A DNA stretch of 64,000 bases from Aquatica leii (lineage: Eukaryota > Arthropoda > Insecta > Coleoptera > Lampyridae). Shown in pieces: positions 35,321 to 50,300 of this stretch. The translations under genes were made by a program, and so were the position numbers. Where the stretch lies: positions 5,828,001 through 5,892,000 of the forward strand of contig CM069439.1 in assembly GCA_035610365.1 (NCBI GenBank), in the 5' to 3' direction. Position 1 is the first letter of the stretch. Every line of letters begins with the position of its first letter. The notes under the pieces were generated by a model. It did no database searches, was not told the origin of the DNA, and worked only from the letters and a program-made list of their open reading frames with translations.

Positions 35321-38300
35321 GTAAATGTGAAATTACATTGGGTATTACACGATCTAATATATGTGCATACACTTACTATTGCCTCCTATAATTTACCTCC
35401 CTCAAATTGCAATTTTAGTAATTTGCTTTCCAGAATTAAGCGCGTCAAGTTTGATCTCTTTCCGGAAAGGGATCTTACTGGATGAATAAATTGCATATAT
35501 GTAGGTGGATGTGCTTTTAGCACTTCTATTAAAAACCTCTAGGATACAGTGAGGACATTAAAACACTGCTGTGCTTTTACCTTGCGACATTTTCGTGTTG
35601 ATAAATTTTAATTAGTATTTGTAATTGACTTCTTAATATTAGCAAAACATACTTCTAACTTTATCATAATTATTACTTGAATTTCCGGGTATAACCAAGA
35701 AAATATTTTCACGAAAAATAGCGCAAATTTTATAAAATAATGTATTTGAGGAAATATGTACAGGTATGTATTGATGCACGTACGTAGACGTTTAGCATTA
35801 ACTTATTTCTGACAGTGTACTAAAATATTGCGTTTTTCGATTAAGAATTAAAATATCTAGGATAGGACCAGAAAAGTCAAAAATAATTTGAATCTATAGA
35901 TGTTAACAAGAGTTTTGGTCTTTTATAACTGCACTATTCCACGCTCGTAATCCTTGTAATGTTCCTTTTTAGAGATGACTGGAATAGTCTGATTGAATCA
36001 AGCTTGGAGGATAACATAAAAGCATTGCATTTGACCTCCTGACGAGTAATTGAACTTTTAAATAGTCTTCGGTTAATTATTGACTAATTTTGGTAGTCTT
36101 TTCTGCTCTACCGTTTCGTAAATTAGTCAGTGCTGATTACAAGTTTTTATGCGTCAAATCAAGCATCTCTCATTTATATAAATTGTTGCATTGCATAAAT
36201 AAGGATGTCTGGAAGCTGTTATGTTGTATAATGCTGGCTTTGCAGTCTTCTTCTATTTCTTTCTAGTATGTCAAAAAACCATTTGTGACACTTACGTTTT
36301 TGACTACGTCTTCCTCTTACACGACACTAAAAAAAACACAAGTATCTATCATAACATATTATATGTTTTTGAAAATTGTTGTTTTTCTTTGCTTATACAG
36401 TGTGTTTATGAGAAAGCGACATGTTTGACATTTACACGTAGTAAATGCCAAAAAATTTCTGAGTGTGAGCACGAGTTTCCGGATTTTGCTCTTTCTTGAC
36501 TCAAAACTTATTTTTAATTCATTCAACTTTCAATAATATATAGAGGACACTGGTAGCAGCTTAAAAATTGAAATCGATTTAGCTAATGCGTTTTCTGTGG
36601 AAGAAAAAAAATTAGAAGAAAAACTTGCTCAGAATTAAAAAACAGGATATCGCACCAAATTTGGTATCTATAGGATATTTTCAGTTTTTTGTTACATTTA
36701 CTTAACTTCAATGCCATGGAAATTAAGCACTCACTCACACAAATGGAACCACTACATAAAATAACTAACTATTTATTAGGTGTATCTACTGTAAACATAA
36801 TATTAATTTAGACTATTCTACCTAGGTTCCGCCATTCTCAGAACAAGTCTCAACTGTTTTCTTAAATTTTTTGTAGCTTGAAGATTGATGAAATATACAG
36901 CATCTCAAATTTTCTTTTTTAACACATTTACGTTTGTTGTTAAATCATGGGAGTAAAAAATTTTTCTTCAGGCGATCGGGGTGGAAACTGAATGGGTCCA
37001 ATCTACTTTTGTAGAAAGTAAAGATCACACAAACTGTAAAGTGGCTGCTTTACAATTTGTGTGATATGGGCTGAACGGCCATCTTGCTAAAAATACAACG
37101 GTGGCAAGGTATTTAAATATTCTTGAAAAAATGTTTCTAGTAGGTTTAAACATTTAAGCTGATTTAATCTTCTGTCAATAAAGTATGGTTCAACTATACT
37201 ATTATAAGATATTGCACACACAACATCTACTCTTTTAAAATATTGACTTTTAGTGACAACTCTAAAATTTCGATTTGTATCACTAGTTCGACAGTTTTGA
37301 CTCGACACTGCACCGTTGGTTGTGAATGTTGCTTCATCAGAAAAAAATTATATTTCAATGGAAAAATCGATCTTCGGTAAGTTTTTCTCCAATTAGCATA
37401 CAAAAATACAAACGCTTAGTTTCATCACCGTCTTGAAGATTATTGAAAAGTCTGGGTTTGAATGGAAACATTTTGTTCTTCGTGTTTAATGACTTGCTTA
37501 TTCCTGTATCACTAGCTCGCTTTCTTAAAGATAATTTTGGATTCTCTCGTAGAGAATCTATCGCCACTGATGTTGGTGCATCATCTTCATCATAGTTCTT
37601 CTTTTGGCGAATTTATTTAATAACACGAGAATAATTTCACTAATTTTCATGCCTTGCAGATCGTTAACCTCATGCGGTAATTTTTCGTTTTAATAAATAA
37701 ATAAAAAAATCTGTGGTTACAATTTACAAAGGTATGTCAAAAAAATGACATGCCATATATGTCCCAATTCGCAAATAGGATAAACCAAACTTGTTTATTC
37801 AAGAAATATCAACTGAAAAAACACAAAACAACCCTAAACTAAACAAATTCAAAGTCAATCACACTTCATTGGATGCGAAAATCATAAAAACAGTTCTTGG
37901 TCTTTTCTCCAAAGCAACCAGGGCAATGAAATGGAAAAAAAATCTTCATTTATACTACTTTTTAGATCTAGTCAACATTCTGTAGTATTCGAACATAGTC
38001 CAATGAATCGACACCTCCATTATACGTGTTATAGACTTGGATGGATTTGTGGCGTGAAATATTCATGAACATTTTATCTTTTCTTGAAAATCTTCGCACT
38101 TCAGAAACTGGCTTACTTCCAACATATGTTGATGATGTAGTTACTACCTTGTCGTCGTACCGGCAAGCTAAAACAACATCTACTCTATCCACGTTTTTGT
38201 TCTCTACAAAGTTTTCTCTTCCTCTTTTTTTCAATTCAGATTCTTTGAGTAAATCACAGCTAGGTACTCGATCGAGACGAACAGTTCTAAATGGTTGAAT

Positions 38301-41300
38301 TTTTTCTTGTGAGATACACGAGAAGAGGGACATTTTCAAACCAATTATCGATGAATAACTTGTAACTCTGATTCCTGAGTAATGTCTCTCAACGTTGCTG
38401 CTTGCTCCCAGATCCAGTTGATCCGTTTGAAGTTCTGTAGGTCAAGCAAATATTTCGAGATCGTAGCTAAATCCTGACACTCCGCTGAAAATCTATACTT
38501 TACTATTACTATTTACTATATCTTTACTTATAGGGTTTCTTGGGTTGTATTGTTTGAAACTTGATCTAGTCTTGTTGGGTATTATCTGCTCGTCAACTGC
38601 TAAAAATTCATCTTTGGGAACAAGCAATGATCTATCTTTTATTTTAGATAGGAACGGTCTAACTGATCGTAACCTGGTTTTTCTTTTTTTTTTGTTGCTG
38701 CGTGTTGTCATTGAAATAAAGAAACCGCCTTCATTTGCTCAAATTTGTTGCATGTTATTGTTTGAAAGACAACCGAAGTATCTAACAAACTGTTCCAATA
38801 AGCTCTGGTAGACGACAAATGTACGATTGAAATATAGATACATATCCCAATGAACGAACAGATTTCTTGCCGAGTTTTATTGGTCGTATCTGAATGGAGT
38901 ATGTATTTGTCTCTTTGACTATGTATCAAATAATTTCCAGAGTAAACAGATGTTTCAATAATTGAAAGGGTTCTTCCAATTGGGCAATCTATGCAGAAAG
39001 AATTTTGGAATCTTTGAAATTGGTAACGCGTCATATAAAATATTGATGCATTTTTTTTTAACCTAACTTTCCCTTCAGTTTTTTCCCATTCTCTTTTTTT
39101 GAAAGCTTTTGCGCCAGGATTGCGTGAGATACTTGACCGTTACTATCCCATTCGTCCAGGTCTTGGTCAATTTCTTTTCCATCATCGCTTTTTACAGAGA
39201 TGCTGTCAAGTTCCTGGGCCAATACGTTTGCAAATTCGGTATTTTGATTGAAGTCGTTTTCATCCGATAAATTATCGTCGTTACTGCAATGGTATTACCG
39301 TAGTATTTTTCGTGCCGTAAAAAATTGAATAAACATAGTTTGTAAAATTTTTTTCCCTCTACTGCATTTGATGCCAGATTCCTCATAGAGCCAAATTGAC
39401 CTGCACGAAATAACATTGATGTATCATTGTTATATCTTCATACAAATGTGAAGTGAAAAAAAATACCAATTTGCTTGTATTGTGTACGTAAATACACCGA
39501 CTGTGACAAAAAAATGGCTGAAAATTTCCTTATACGCGCAATCAGACCCGCGAAAAAATTCTAAGAGTACAAGATACGAATTGGAGTAAAAATTATAAAA
39601 CTCACACGTGCCCTATATGTCACAGTATACGGTAAGGGGACGGTGACTTTTCATTACATTCGGCAATGATATCTTTCATGCTGGATTATACCACATCTGA
39701 TTATTTCCCCATATTCACCACAAATCAATATCAGATTTTTTTGTTTGATTTTTTTCTCAGTTTTGAATTTCTTTTCGGTAGTGACTTGCTTTGGCTGGTT
39801 CTTTTATGTCCTTGTCAAGACCTTTTATTTTATTTGTTTTACCCTTGGCCTTATCCAGTTTTGCTTTTTTCCTTTTTTTTTCCTTTTCTTTCAACGAGTT
39901 TTTCAATGGTGTAGAAGTTAGAATACACGAGTGCTGTTTAGGGCTCCTGTTCGGCTTTGTCTTTTTGGTATTTTTCTTTGGTTTTGGAAGGAGACACTTG
40001 ACACTGTAATTGAGAAAAGGTGTTGTTTAAAGTCGAGGGAATTGTCTCGGGAATTACAGCAGTTTTATTTTCCGAAGAGCAACATTACTGGAAACTTTCC
40101 TATAAGTTTTTGGTCAGATTTCGGAATTCCTGCTGACGAAATATCTTTGTTAACCTTGGTCTCAACTCCATCATCAAAGACTGTTACTTCTTCTGGGTCA
40201 TTTAAAGCATCTACCGCCAAAACATGTTCATCTTTAAAGTCAATCGGGTCGATTCCTGTTGTTTTGAAGTCTGACTTTCCTTTACTCACTGGTGCAGCAA
40301 GAGCAAAAGTTTTTTGAAACAGTGAGGCAACTTCATATGGAGATACTTTTTTCTTTTTCATAAGATTTCATGTAAAGATTGCACTCATTCCTATAATAGG
40401 ATTTGAGTGATCCATAGAAGCCAACGTCTTAGGGTTGAGTCATATGCGACGTGTGGGGTGGAATGCATAACATGATAATATTATTGGCGCTGCTAAAAAT
40501 CGTAGACTGCCAGAGAGACATGGCCGCAATAATTGTCTAATATCTATAACAGTTTCACGTTGTTTGATGGTTTAAGTGCTGAAGCCAGTTGAGGAATAGT
40601 TCCTCTGTTATCCGACTATTCTTGGAACATTTATATTTTGCTGCAATATGATCATCTTTCTCCTACAGAACTGAATGTTGTTGAAGAGGAAAAATAAACA
40701 TTAGAGGTATAAAACCCCTAGCGGCACTCATTGCACAAACAAACAACTGTGATGTTTCGAGCCAACAACCTTCTTTTGACCTTTCTCGTGAAAACTGTTT
40801 CTGTTTTCTGCACTGTGGAAATTCCAGTTGCGTAAACATTGTAGGTGTTTCTAGGTGAATAGTTGTATTTTACCATAACCTGCTGGAAGAACTCGAAGAA
40901 ACGATCGATTTTCTTTTTATTGAAGGCAGCGGTCCTGTTTAAACTGGTTCTTTCTGCTTTTCGTACTGTAGTTTGACTTTTCTTCTGAAACTCTACAAGC
41001 CAGTCACGCCCTGCCATTTTTATTTCGTTGTTAAAATTATTATTTATGCCATTTTTTCAACGAACTGACTTCTTTATTTGTACATCCATAATATATAGAT
41101 GCTACATATTTTATCTGGTTCGACATTTCTACTTCCTGATTCTCAGTGAAAACAGTTTTTCTATCCAAAATAGAAGTGAAAAATTTTGTGTTTTTGAATT
41201 CTTTCTTGTAAAGTTGAAAACGGAAATTTACATTTTTTAGCGGCAGTTCGCATAGAAACCTTTTGCTCATATAATCGCTTCAGGTTTTCAACTGACCACT

Positions 41301-44300
41301 TTACTCTATTGGTTAATCTCACACGTAGCTTCGGCATTTGCAATAAGGAAAAAACTTACCGTTTATTTTCAATGATTGGTATAATATCATATATTTTAAT
41401 TCTGAGCAAGTTTTTCTTATAAAATTTTATGATATCTGCTACAGAAAAGGTAGTTTACCTACAACGGTTTTAATTCTTAAGCTGTTATCAGCGCCTTCTA
41501 TAAATTTTTGAAAGTCAAATGTACTAGAAATAAGTTTTAGATCAAGCAATAGTAGACACAAGAAACTCGTGTTCATCCTTAAATTTTGTTTAGAATTTGC
41601 ATATCGCTTTTACGTGTTGCGTCTATATAATATTAAAAAAAAAACATCCGATCTTGTGATTATTTAGCTTTGCTTTAAAATTACTTATACACTTTTGCGT
41701 CCACGTAATACCATTCGCAATTATTGTTTGTTTGGGTCACTAATGTTCATCTTGCCTCGGTGATCTTATCATCACTGTGCGATCTATTTTATTTGATCCT
41801 ATATGGTTCTACCGATATTTAGTCCGTCTTCGAGTAGAATATATATAGAATACTATACTCAGCTTACCTCTTCTAAGCTAAGTACCAGAAACCACGATCT
41901 TGTCGATTGAGACAATCCGTTTCTTAGAACTAGTTAGAATGTTGAGAATTGCTGTTTGACAGACTTATATTTTTTCACCCTTGTCTTAATCTTCGTTTTA
42001 GGAAGCAAATATAGCTCATGGCAAAATTTCGTGGAAAAAAGCCTGGCAACGAGTCCTTGGGGGTTAGTTTACAGGTTATCCTCCCGCAACTTCTTGTCGA
42101 TCCAACCGTGTTCCAATGTTAAAGACGGCGACAAATACACAATCTCAGAATTAGACACGATCAAAGTAATAGTTTCCACATTATTTCCAGACGACGATCC
42201 CTCGACGGACAATGCCTATCATGCCCAAATAAGATCCCGATCTCTTTTGCAAAGTAATTCCCGACAGGACTGGGTGGTCACTAGCGACGATTTAGCCGCG
42301 GTGGCTAGCAAGTTCCTAAAAAGTTCCTGGACTTGACGGAATACATTGTAACGTTTTGCGAACGGTGGTTCTAGATTCTCTCGAAAAGAAGGACTTCGTC
42401 AACTCTAACTCGTACCGTCCGATAACTTTGTTATCAGAACTAGGTAAACTTTTTGAAAGGACGCTTCTGAAAAAGATACACGACGACATTCCGCCTAATG
42501 TTTTATTCCATCCTAGTCAATATGGCTTCGTCTTGGCAAAACGACGACTGACGCCGCCTGTCGATTAATGACAATTGTACAATCGAACGTTTCCAAGTAC
42601 AGACTAGCTATTTTCATAGACATCTCTGGAGCGTTCAACAACGTATGGTGGCCCTCTATAATCGAAGCTCTCGTCGTCAAGAGAGTACCTGCAGACGTTA
42701 CGTGCGTCATTCGTAGTTATTTGTCGAATAGATCAACCACATATTCTGCAAACGTTTCACGTTCAACATTCACCAAACGACTGACAAAGGGCTGTCCACA
42801 AGGCTCGGTTTTTGAGGCGACTTTATGGAACTTGGTTGTAAATGATCTCCTAGACAAAGACTTACCAGCAGACTGCGACATTTTTGCTTATGCGGACGAC
42901 ATAACCGTCACAGTGTCCGCAAATTCCCGAGACTTGGAGGCAAAATCTAACACGTGCATAAATATTGTGACTAGCTGGGCTGGCAGCAATAAACTAAGTA
43001 TTTCTGCAGACAAGACTAAATACATGGTTTTTGGCTCTACGCTAAGACGAGATCCTTCACTGCGCCTCCACGATACTCCTGTCCGTAGGGTCTTCGACAA
43101 GCTGAGTTTTGTTAAAGATTGCGCTTTTGTGGTTGACAAGTGTAAGAGTTCTACAAATACTCACATCTGAACTGAAATGGAACTTTCACAAAAAACATCT
43201 TGCGAATATCTTCGACAATGCAGTCATTGTCATGATCACTTATGGCTTAGACATTTGGTACCACAGACTTCGACATTCCCACGTGGTCAGGAAACTGGCC
43301 TCGCTCCAATCCTTGTTCCTGAGAACTATCCTAGGGGCGTATCGCACCGTTCCCGTAGATACCCTCTGTGTTATTTCTAAACATCCTCTCCTACATCTCC
43401 TTTTGCGGGAAATCCATTGCACCAAAGTTCTTCGCAAGGCTAGCTCGTGCAATTTCCTTGACCAGCACGTTTGAAACGACGATTTTCAGCGGCCAAGCGT
43501 CACTTAAAGGTCTTGATCTTGGGTGAATGGCAGCGGCTGTTCAAATCCTGTCATCACACGGCGGATTTCGTTGTCACTTAAAGCGCATTAACGTTTTGGA
43601 AGACGACAGGTGTCCGTCGTGTGACACTTCGGCGCATCGGATTCTCTCTTGTCGCGAATTCGATGACGATCGGCGTGCCCGGTCATTCATTCTCAGCCCA
43701 TATCCCGAATCCCCTCAGGCCATCGTCGAACACCAGTTGTCAACGTCAACGCGGTTATTTGCGGTAAACTTAAGTTTGTCATATTATTATAAATTGGAGT
43801 ATGCTTAGTTTGTTTTTTTTAATAATTACAACGAGAATATCGAGGTGAAAACACAGCAGTTACCTAAAACAATTCAGAAATATGAATGTTATTGTATGTT
43901 TGCAAAGCACTTTCAAACAAATCCATTTATCAATTTCATAATGTGGCAAAATTAAAAACACAATTAAGCTGTAAACATTTATCACGTTTCATTTATTATT
44001 AACTCATAAAAGTGACTATTTAAAGCAAATCAAATATTTCATTTCATTAGATTTAGTTGTGTGATAACAAATTTGTGTGTATTTATGTGACTAATAAATC
44101 TAACATAGTTTTTGATGTTTTTGTTGTTTGCATTATTTTCTTGTTTCTGTCACTAATGTGTATCATCGCAGTATATCATTTTTTTGGGAATTCAAAATAC
44201 ATCGCTTCATTTAAAAATGTGTTTTGTAAAGCTTTTAATTTGCTTACGATCGATGAGATTACTCATAACTATGACAGTAAACAAGTGCATGTTCTGTGTT

Positions 44301-47300
44301 TGTTAACAAGTTAAAAGCATGGAAAAAGGGCTATTTTTTCCATCTGTAAAATAGACCCCATTTTGTTTACCTATTTCAGATGTGAGTTACAAACAAACTG
44401 CACTATTGATGTCAACAATGAAGTTTTCTATGGTGATCCGTGCCCTGGCACCAACAAATATGTCGAGGTCCATTATATTTGTTTGGGTTAGTTCAAGCTA
44501 GATTTAAAAAAAAATTAAAATTGTTAGGTACGGTTAGATACACAAAATTGACAGAAATGGGAAAGCGTTGCATAATAATTACTTTATTTAATACAAACGT
44601 ATTGCCTCAGGTGCAGTCTAGTTCAGAACTGCAGTATTTTGGCAAGCACAAATATGTTCGGTGATCCCTGTCCCGGTACCTTGAAATATCTCGAAGCGCA
44701 TTACCAATGCTTCTCTGGTAAGTTATTAAAATTTTGAAAGTGCCCACCTACCAATGGAAACGGAATTTTTTTTTAAGTTTTTAATGCATATATTTATTTG
44801 AAATTTAATCAAGAATCTATTAAATACGCGTTGGATTTTATAATTAGCGTCTTCAATAAATGAACTAACAAATTAAGCAAAATTTCAGGATGTTAATAAG
44901 CAAAATATGTTAATACATAATTATAGAGTACCTGCACACAAAGGTAATTGTTGAGCAAAAACTTCTTAATTCGTTAGAGCAAAGTTTTTAACGTTGAAAA
45001 ACCGCAGCAAAAATATAATTAATATAATTAACTCGAAATTGCTTTGTTTAATGTTAGAGTGACGCCGCTTCTAAATAAAACAGTAATGAAACTAAGAAAA
45101 AAATAATTGCTCTATTTTATTCCATTAGACGTTGTAATACTACAACTTTTATACTGTTTGGCGAGTGTTAAAACGTACTTCGAACGATCGTTTTTTTTTA
45201 AATTATAATTTTCACAGAAATCGTGAATTTTTTTTACACAATTTAGATTGGTTTTTATAGCAATATTTATTTATTTTTTTACATTATGCGGCTTTCCCAA
45301 TTTTTTTAATTGGCTTTAGCTTTTGAGTTTTGCTTTAAGAATTACGTAAATATACCGTTACTTATTATTATTAGCTTCTACAACTACTACAACAAATCGA
45401 CCTAGTCCACCGTGGATGATTACTTCTCAACCGCCTATTTGGAGCACTATAAAACCAACAGCGAGACCACCGCCGCCGCCACCTAAAATATCGTCGACTT
45501 CGTCATCAAAAACCACGCTTAGTACGTCAACTCAAACAACCACTACTTCTCATAGTCCTCCTCCTTTACCCGTTGAACCGTCGTTTGATGACATTAAACC
45601 TAAAACAAACCCACAAGAAGAAGTTACTATTTTGCCCGTTACCACTAGCATACCCAAAAAGGCTACAGGTAAATTAGATTCAGTTTTTCATATCATTTTA
45701 TCGAGCATGTTTTTAGATAATACACGATTGCACGACTATAACCCCGTACCGAGCAAGTACCCTCCAAGCGTATCCGATGTTGACAATTTCAATTATTGCA
45801 ATCCTACTACTTTGAGAAGTGTTTATTGGAATTGGACCAGGTCTGGAGAAGTAAACATTCAACCGTGTCCCGGAGGTACTACCGGTTTCGCAAGGTGGAA
45901 ATGCGTAGCGACCGAAACCGACGTCCATTGGTCTCCGCAAACTCCAGACTTAAGCGAATGTAGATCTGTGTGGTTGACTAGTCTCGAACAACGACTATTA
46001 ATGGGAAGAGATCCTTTGACGTCTATCACAAGCGATCTAGCACAAGTTACAAGCAGTAAAACGTTATACGGAGGCGATATGATGATAACTACCAAAATTA
46101 TACAAAATATGGCTCATAAAATGTCTATGGATATACAAACATTTCCGGATCCAAGACAAAGAGAGGCAATTGTCACCGAAATGTTGAGCGATGTAGTACG
46201 TACGGGTAGCAATTTATTAGATTCTTCGCAACACCCATCATGGAGAGATCTTAGTCACAAGGAACAAATGCGCGTGGCTACGTCTTTACTTATTGGGTTA
46301 GAGGAAAACGCATTTTTATTAGCGGACACAGTCATTCGAGAAAAAACGGTTGATCAAATAGTCAAAAATATAAGTAAGTATTTTGAAAGTGTTTCGAAAA
46401 GATTGCTAATTTTTTGTTTTAGTGTTGTCCGTGCGGGTACTGGAAACTCGGAACGTTCATATTGAAAAATTTCCTTCTGATAACAAATGGACCGCTAGTA
46501 ACGATTCGATCGAATTATCGCGTGGCGCTTTGTTAGAAAACAGCGAAGGCGGTTTTGTGCGATTAGTGTTTGTCGCTTTTGATAGATTAGAAGAAATTTT
46601 GCAATGGCAACCTGACACTTTTGATGGGTACTCGAATAAAAACGTCAGTCGAATGTTAAACAGCAAGGTAATATCGGCAAGTTTGGGAAAAGGTCGTCAC
46701 ATACAGTTGCACGAACCAGTGCGTTTAACTTTGCGCCATTTAAAAATTGAGAATGTCAGTCGTCCTTCGTGCGTTTTTTGGGATTATACCACTAGTACTT
46801 GGTCGGAAGAAGGATGCCACGTTGAGTATACGAATCAAACACACACAGTTTGTTCGTGCGATCATCTTACGAATTTCGCTATTTTAATGGACGTGCACTC
46901 TACGTATCTCCCACCTGGGCATCAAATAGCGTTACAGATTATTACATACGTCGGTTGTGTTATATCTATCGTTTGTCTCATCCTCGCTATTATAACTTTT
47001 CAATTATTTCGTGGACTTAAAGTAAGTGTCTAATACTAAAACGTTTTGCGTAACAAAAATGGTTTTGCATTACAGAGCGATCGGACAACGATACATTGTA
47101 ATTTATGTATATGCCTATTGATAGCGGAGCTCTTATTTTTAATAGGCATCGACCAGACTGAAAATAGATTAGGTTGCGGCATAATAGCCGCCTTTCTTCA
47201 TTATTTCTTTTTATGTGCTTTCGTGTGGATGTTCTTCGAAGGTAAGTTTTTAATGCATACGTTTTGCTTTACTGATGGTTTGTTCGACAGGTTTCCAGTT

Positions 47301-50300
47301 GTACGTTATGTTAATAGAAGTATTTGAATCTGAGAAATCTCGATTACGTTGGTACTATTTGATCGCCTACGGTCTTCCTCTAATCATCGTTAGTATATCT
47401 GGAGCAATTTTCCCATCTGGTTATGGAACATCCCGTTACTGTTGGCTTAGAGCCGATAATTATTTTATTTATAGTTTTGTTGGACCAGTTATAGTAGTTA
47501 TTATAGTACGTAGATATTTTTTGAGAATGGTTTGCGCTAATTGTGTTTCTTTTCAGTTAAATTTAATTTTCCTAAGTATGGCTATCGTCATGATGTGCAG
47601 GCATGCAAATGCGTCAGTTTCCATGAAAAACAAAGAGCATTCGAGACTCGCCAGCGTCAGGTAGTAAAACATTTCTTTATTATGCTAAGTATGTACAGTT
47701 TGCGTGTGATATTTTGCACAGTGATGAGCATGCGAAATTTTCCATTGAACTGCGTTTTTGGTTTTGACAAAATGTAGTTTAATTTATCGAGTTGAAAGTT
47801 TGTGCGATGTATGAGTTTTGATGTGGTCTTATCTAACGTAATTTCTTCTTTCTTGCATGGCGATCTTACCCTCTGGTAGTGGAAAGGAAGAAAATGCACT
47901 TCAAACCAAATTTCAAGCTCACTTGTAAGATAATTTTTGTTACAGTTTTAGCTAGTCTGTGTTCTACGTGTTTGTGATGTATCGCTTTTGGGTTTTGACG
48001 CAAATTATATTTTTGCATTTTGTGCTACTCAATTTTTCTACAGTTTTACTCGGTTTATCCATTGATTAAAATATAAAAGTACGACCAATATAATTTCTCT
48101 ACTACTATTCTCTTTAAGAAAAAGATTTTTTTGATTTTTTTCCTGATTCGATTCTCTCGATTTTTTTTGTTTCCTGATGGCTTTCTATAGTTTTCTATTG
48201 GTAATTTTTTTGTGATCCACGTTTTCTTTTTGATTAATTTTCTCAGTCGTCTTCTTATCTTGATTTTATACTATTACGTTACTTCAAAGATAAACGGAAA
48301 ATGGAAAAAAGAGATGAGGAGAAATTGAGCAAAGAAAATCCAATCGCACACTAGTAAACAAAAAAGGAAAGTAACTGTTAGATTAACAGGTGGTCCTGTT
48401 AGACCACGCAATATTGGATATAAAAACATGGAAAGAAATCTGTAAAAACAAAACAAAAAGAATACATAATGTGAATACGATCTAGATGAAAAGAAATGTT
48501 GAACTGGAAAAAATAAGTCGAAGAAGAAGGAGCAGGAGGATGTGGACCCACCAAACCACCCGAACTTGCTCGGCACAAGTTCGGCACAAATAGGATTAGG
48601 CAAGAGAAAGAACATGTTTCATTTGAAGAACAAATCTGGTTATACTTAGTTGGATGGGCTAGGTAACGGAACGTGCTTTGGGAGCACGCGGTTCAACGAG
48701 GCACCTGCCTTTCGGCTTATCCTCGCTTCTAAAGCATAAAACCAAGTAGGTGGGAAAAGGACTTAGAAAAATTGAGCAGGAACTAAGAGTGGCAGATTAG
48801 TTAAGTAGCTACGGCGAAAAAAAACTAAAAGGGTTATTCAAAATAAAATACTGAAATAAATGACTCTAAAATAAAATGCATGCTGTTAATGGTAATAAAA
48901 ACTAAATGCCTACTTTGCCGTAGCGTACTTATAAGAAATAAACAAAACCATGCAAAATAAAACTTCATTCTTATTGTAAACTTTGATCTCTCTTTGCGAA
49001 TGGTCTATATACGTTGACATCAGGCACTAATTCGAGGATGGCCTGAGGGGAATTGGGATATGGACTGAGAATGGTTGACAGGGCACTCCGATCCTCATCG
49101 AATTCGCGACAAGCGAGAATCCGATGCGCCGGAGTGTCAGGAACGCCGCACGACGGACACCTGTCGTCATCCAAAACGCTAATGCGCTTTAAATGACAAC
49201 GAAATCCGCCGTGTGAGGACAGGATTTGGACGGCCTCTCGACCAAGGACGTGGGGCATTCTGACCCAAATAAGGATATCCGGGATAACAGAATAGGCATT
49301 GCGCCCTTTATGGGAAGTGTCCCACAGCCGCTGCCATTCACCCAAGATCAACGTCTTTAAGTGACGCTTGAAAAGGACGGAAAATCGTCGTTTGAAACGT
49401 GCTGGTCAAGGAAATTGCACGAGCCAGCTTTGCGAAGAACTTTGGTGCAGTAGATTTCTTGCAAAAGGAGATGTAGGGGAGGATGTTTAGAAATAACGCA
49501 GAGGGTATCGACGGGAACGGTACGATACGCCCCTAGGATAGTTCTCAGGAATAAGGATTGGAGCGAGACCAGTTTCCTGACCCCGAGGGAATGTCGAAGT
49601 CGAAGAAAGTAAAAATTAACAACCAAAATGGAGGACGCGGAAAACGGAATCTTGGAAAATAAGTGATGCAATACGTAATGAGCAAAAAAGCCAGAAAAGT
49701 ATAAAAATCGAAAATAATGAAACGATATAAACAAGTATGGGAAAGAAAGGATGATGGGAAGAGCAAATAGAAGCGATGCATTTAGAAAATAAAAAAGGAA
49801 AGGAAATAAAGAGCATTTTATTTATTTGGGTTTCAAAGAAACTTAAGATAACAAAGATTTCGTGAAACAACAAAGAACAGAAAAAGTTGAAGCAGTAGAA
49901 GCAGAAAACTACGCGATACAAATGTGTTAAAGGTAGAAAAAAATATAGATTAGTGAAAAAGTCTGAAAGAACAAGAGGAAGTCTAGTAACCTAGCAACCG
50001 TCTTCGTTGTGTGGCAAACAATAGTGTATTTTTATACCGTACTGAAATGAACCCGACTGTTTTGCGTAATGCCCGGCTCACATTGTTCTAGTAGCATTCC
50101 TGTTCAGCAACAGAAACCAGCGCTTGAATGCTACTCTTCAGTTTTTAAACATGTTTTAATGACTATGTAGACGATTTGATCCAGTCCAGCACTGGACTGG
50201 AGTGACCCGCTGCATTACTGAACTGAAATAATATGAACCGGACATAATACGCTCAGGCAGGAGGAGCAACAGTAACGGCGGTCTGGGTGTGGCTACCTTA

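Larger units (their letters stand above)
35321..44379 (+). other. Cirl intron (about 9.1 kb) inside the lectin domain, full of transposons
   Basis: Bounded by GTAAAT and a TTACCTATTTCAG acceptor. It contains DUF4817, piggyBac, pogo and R1 LINE copies (listed). The gaps 35321-36870, 41344-41980 and 43810-44379 hold nothing recognisable; the hydrophobic ORF at 36221-36499 looks like chance. Confidence 0.8.

Noticed and set aside
39666-40317. Phe/Ser/Leu-rich + strand ORFs
   Set aside because: Shadow of the Lys-rich linker and C-terminus of the pogo transposase on the minus strand.
48274-48615. 113-codon minus-strand ORF, Phe/Ser-rich
   Set aside because: Looks like translation of an A-rich LINE 3' UTR or intron; no motif.
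48650-48720. True tRNA gene
   Set aside because: No cloverleaf with an acceptor stem could be drawn; at best a SINE head.
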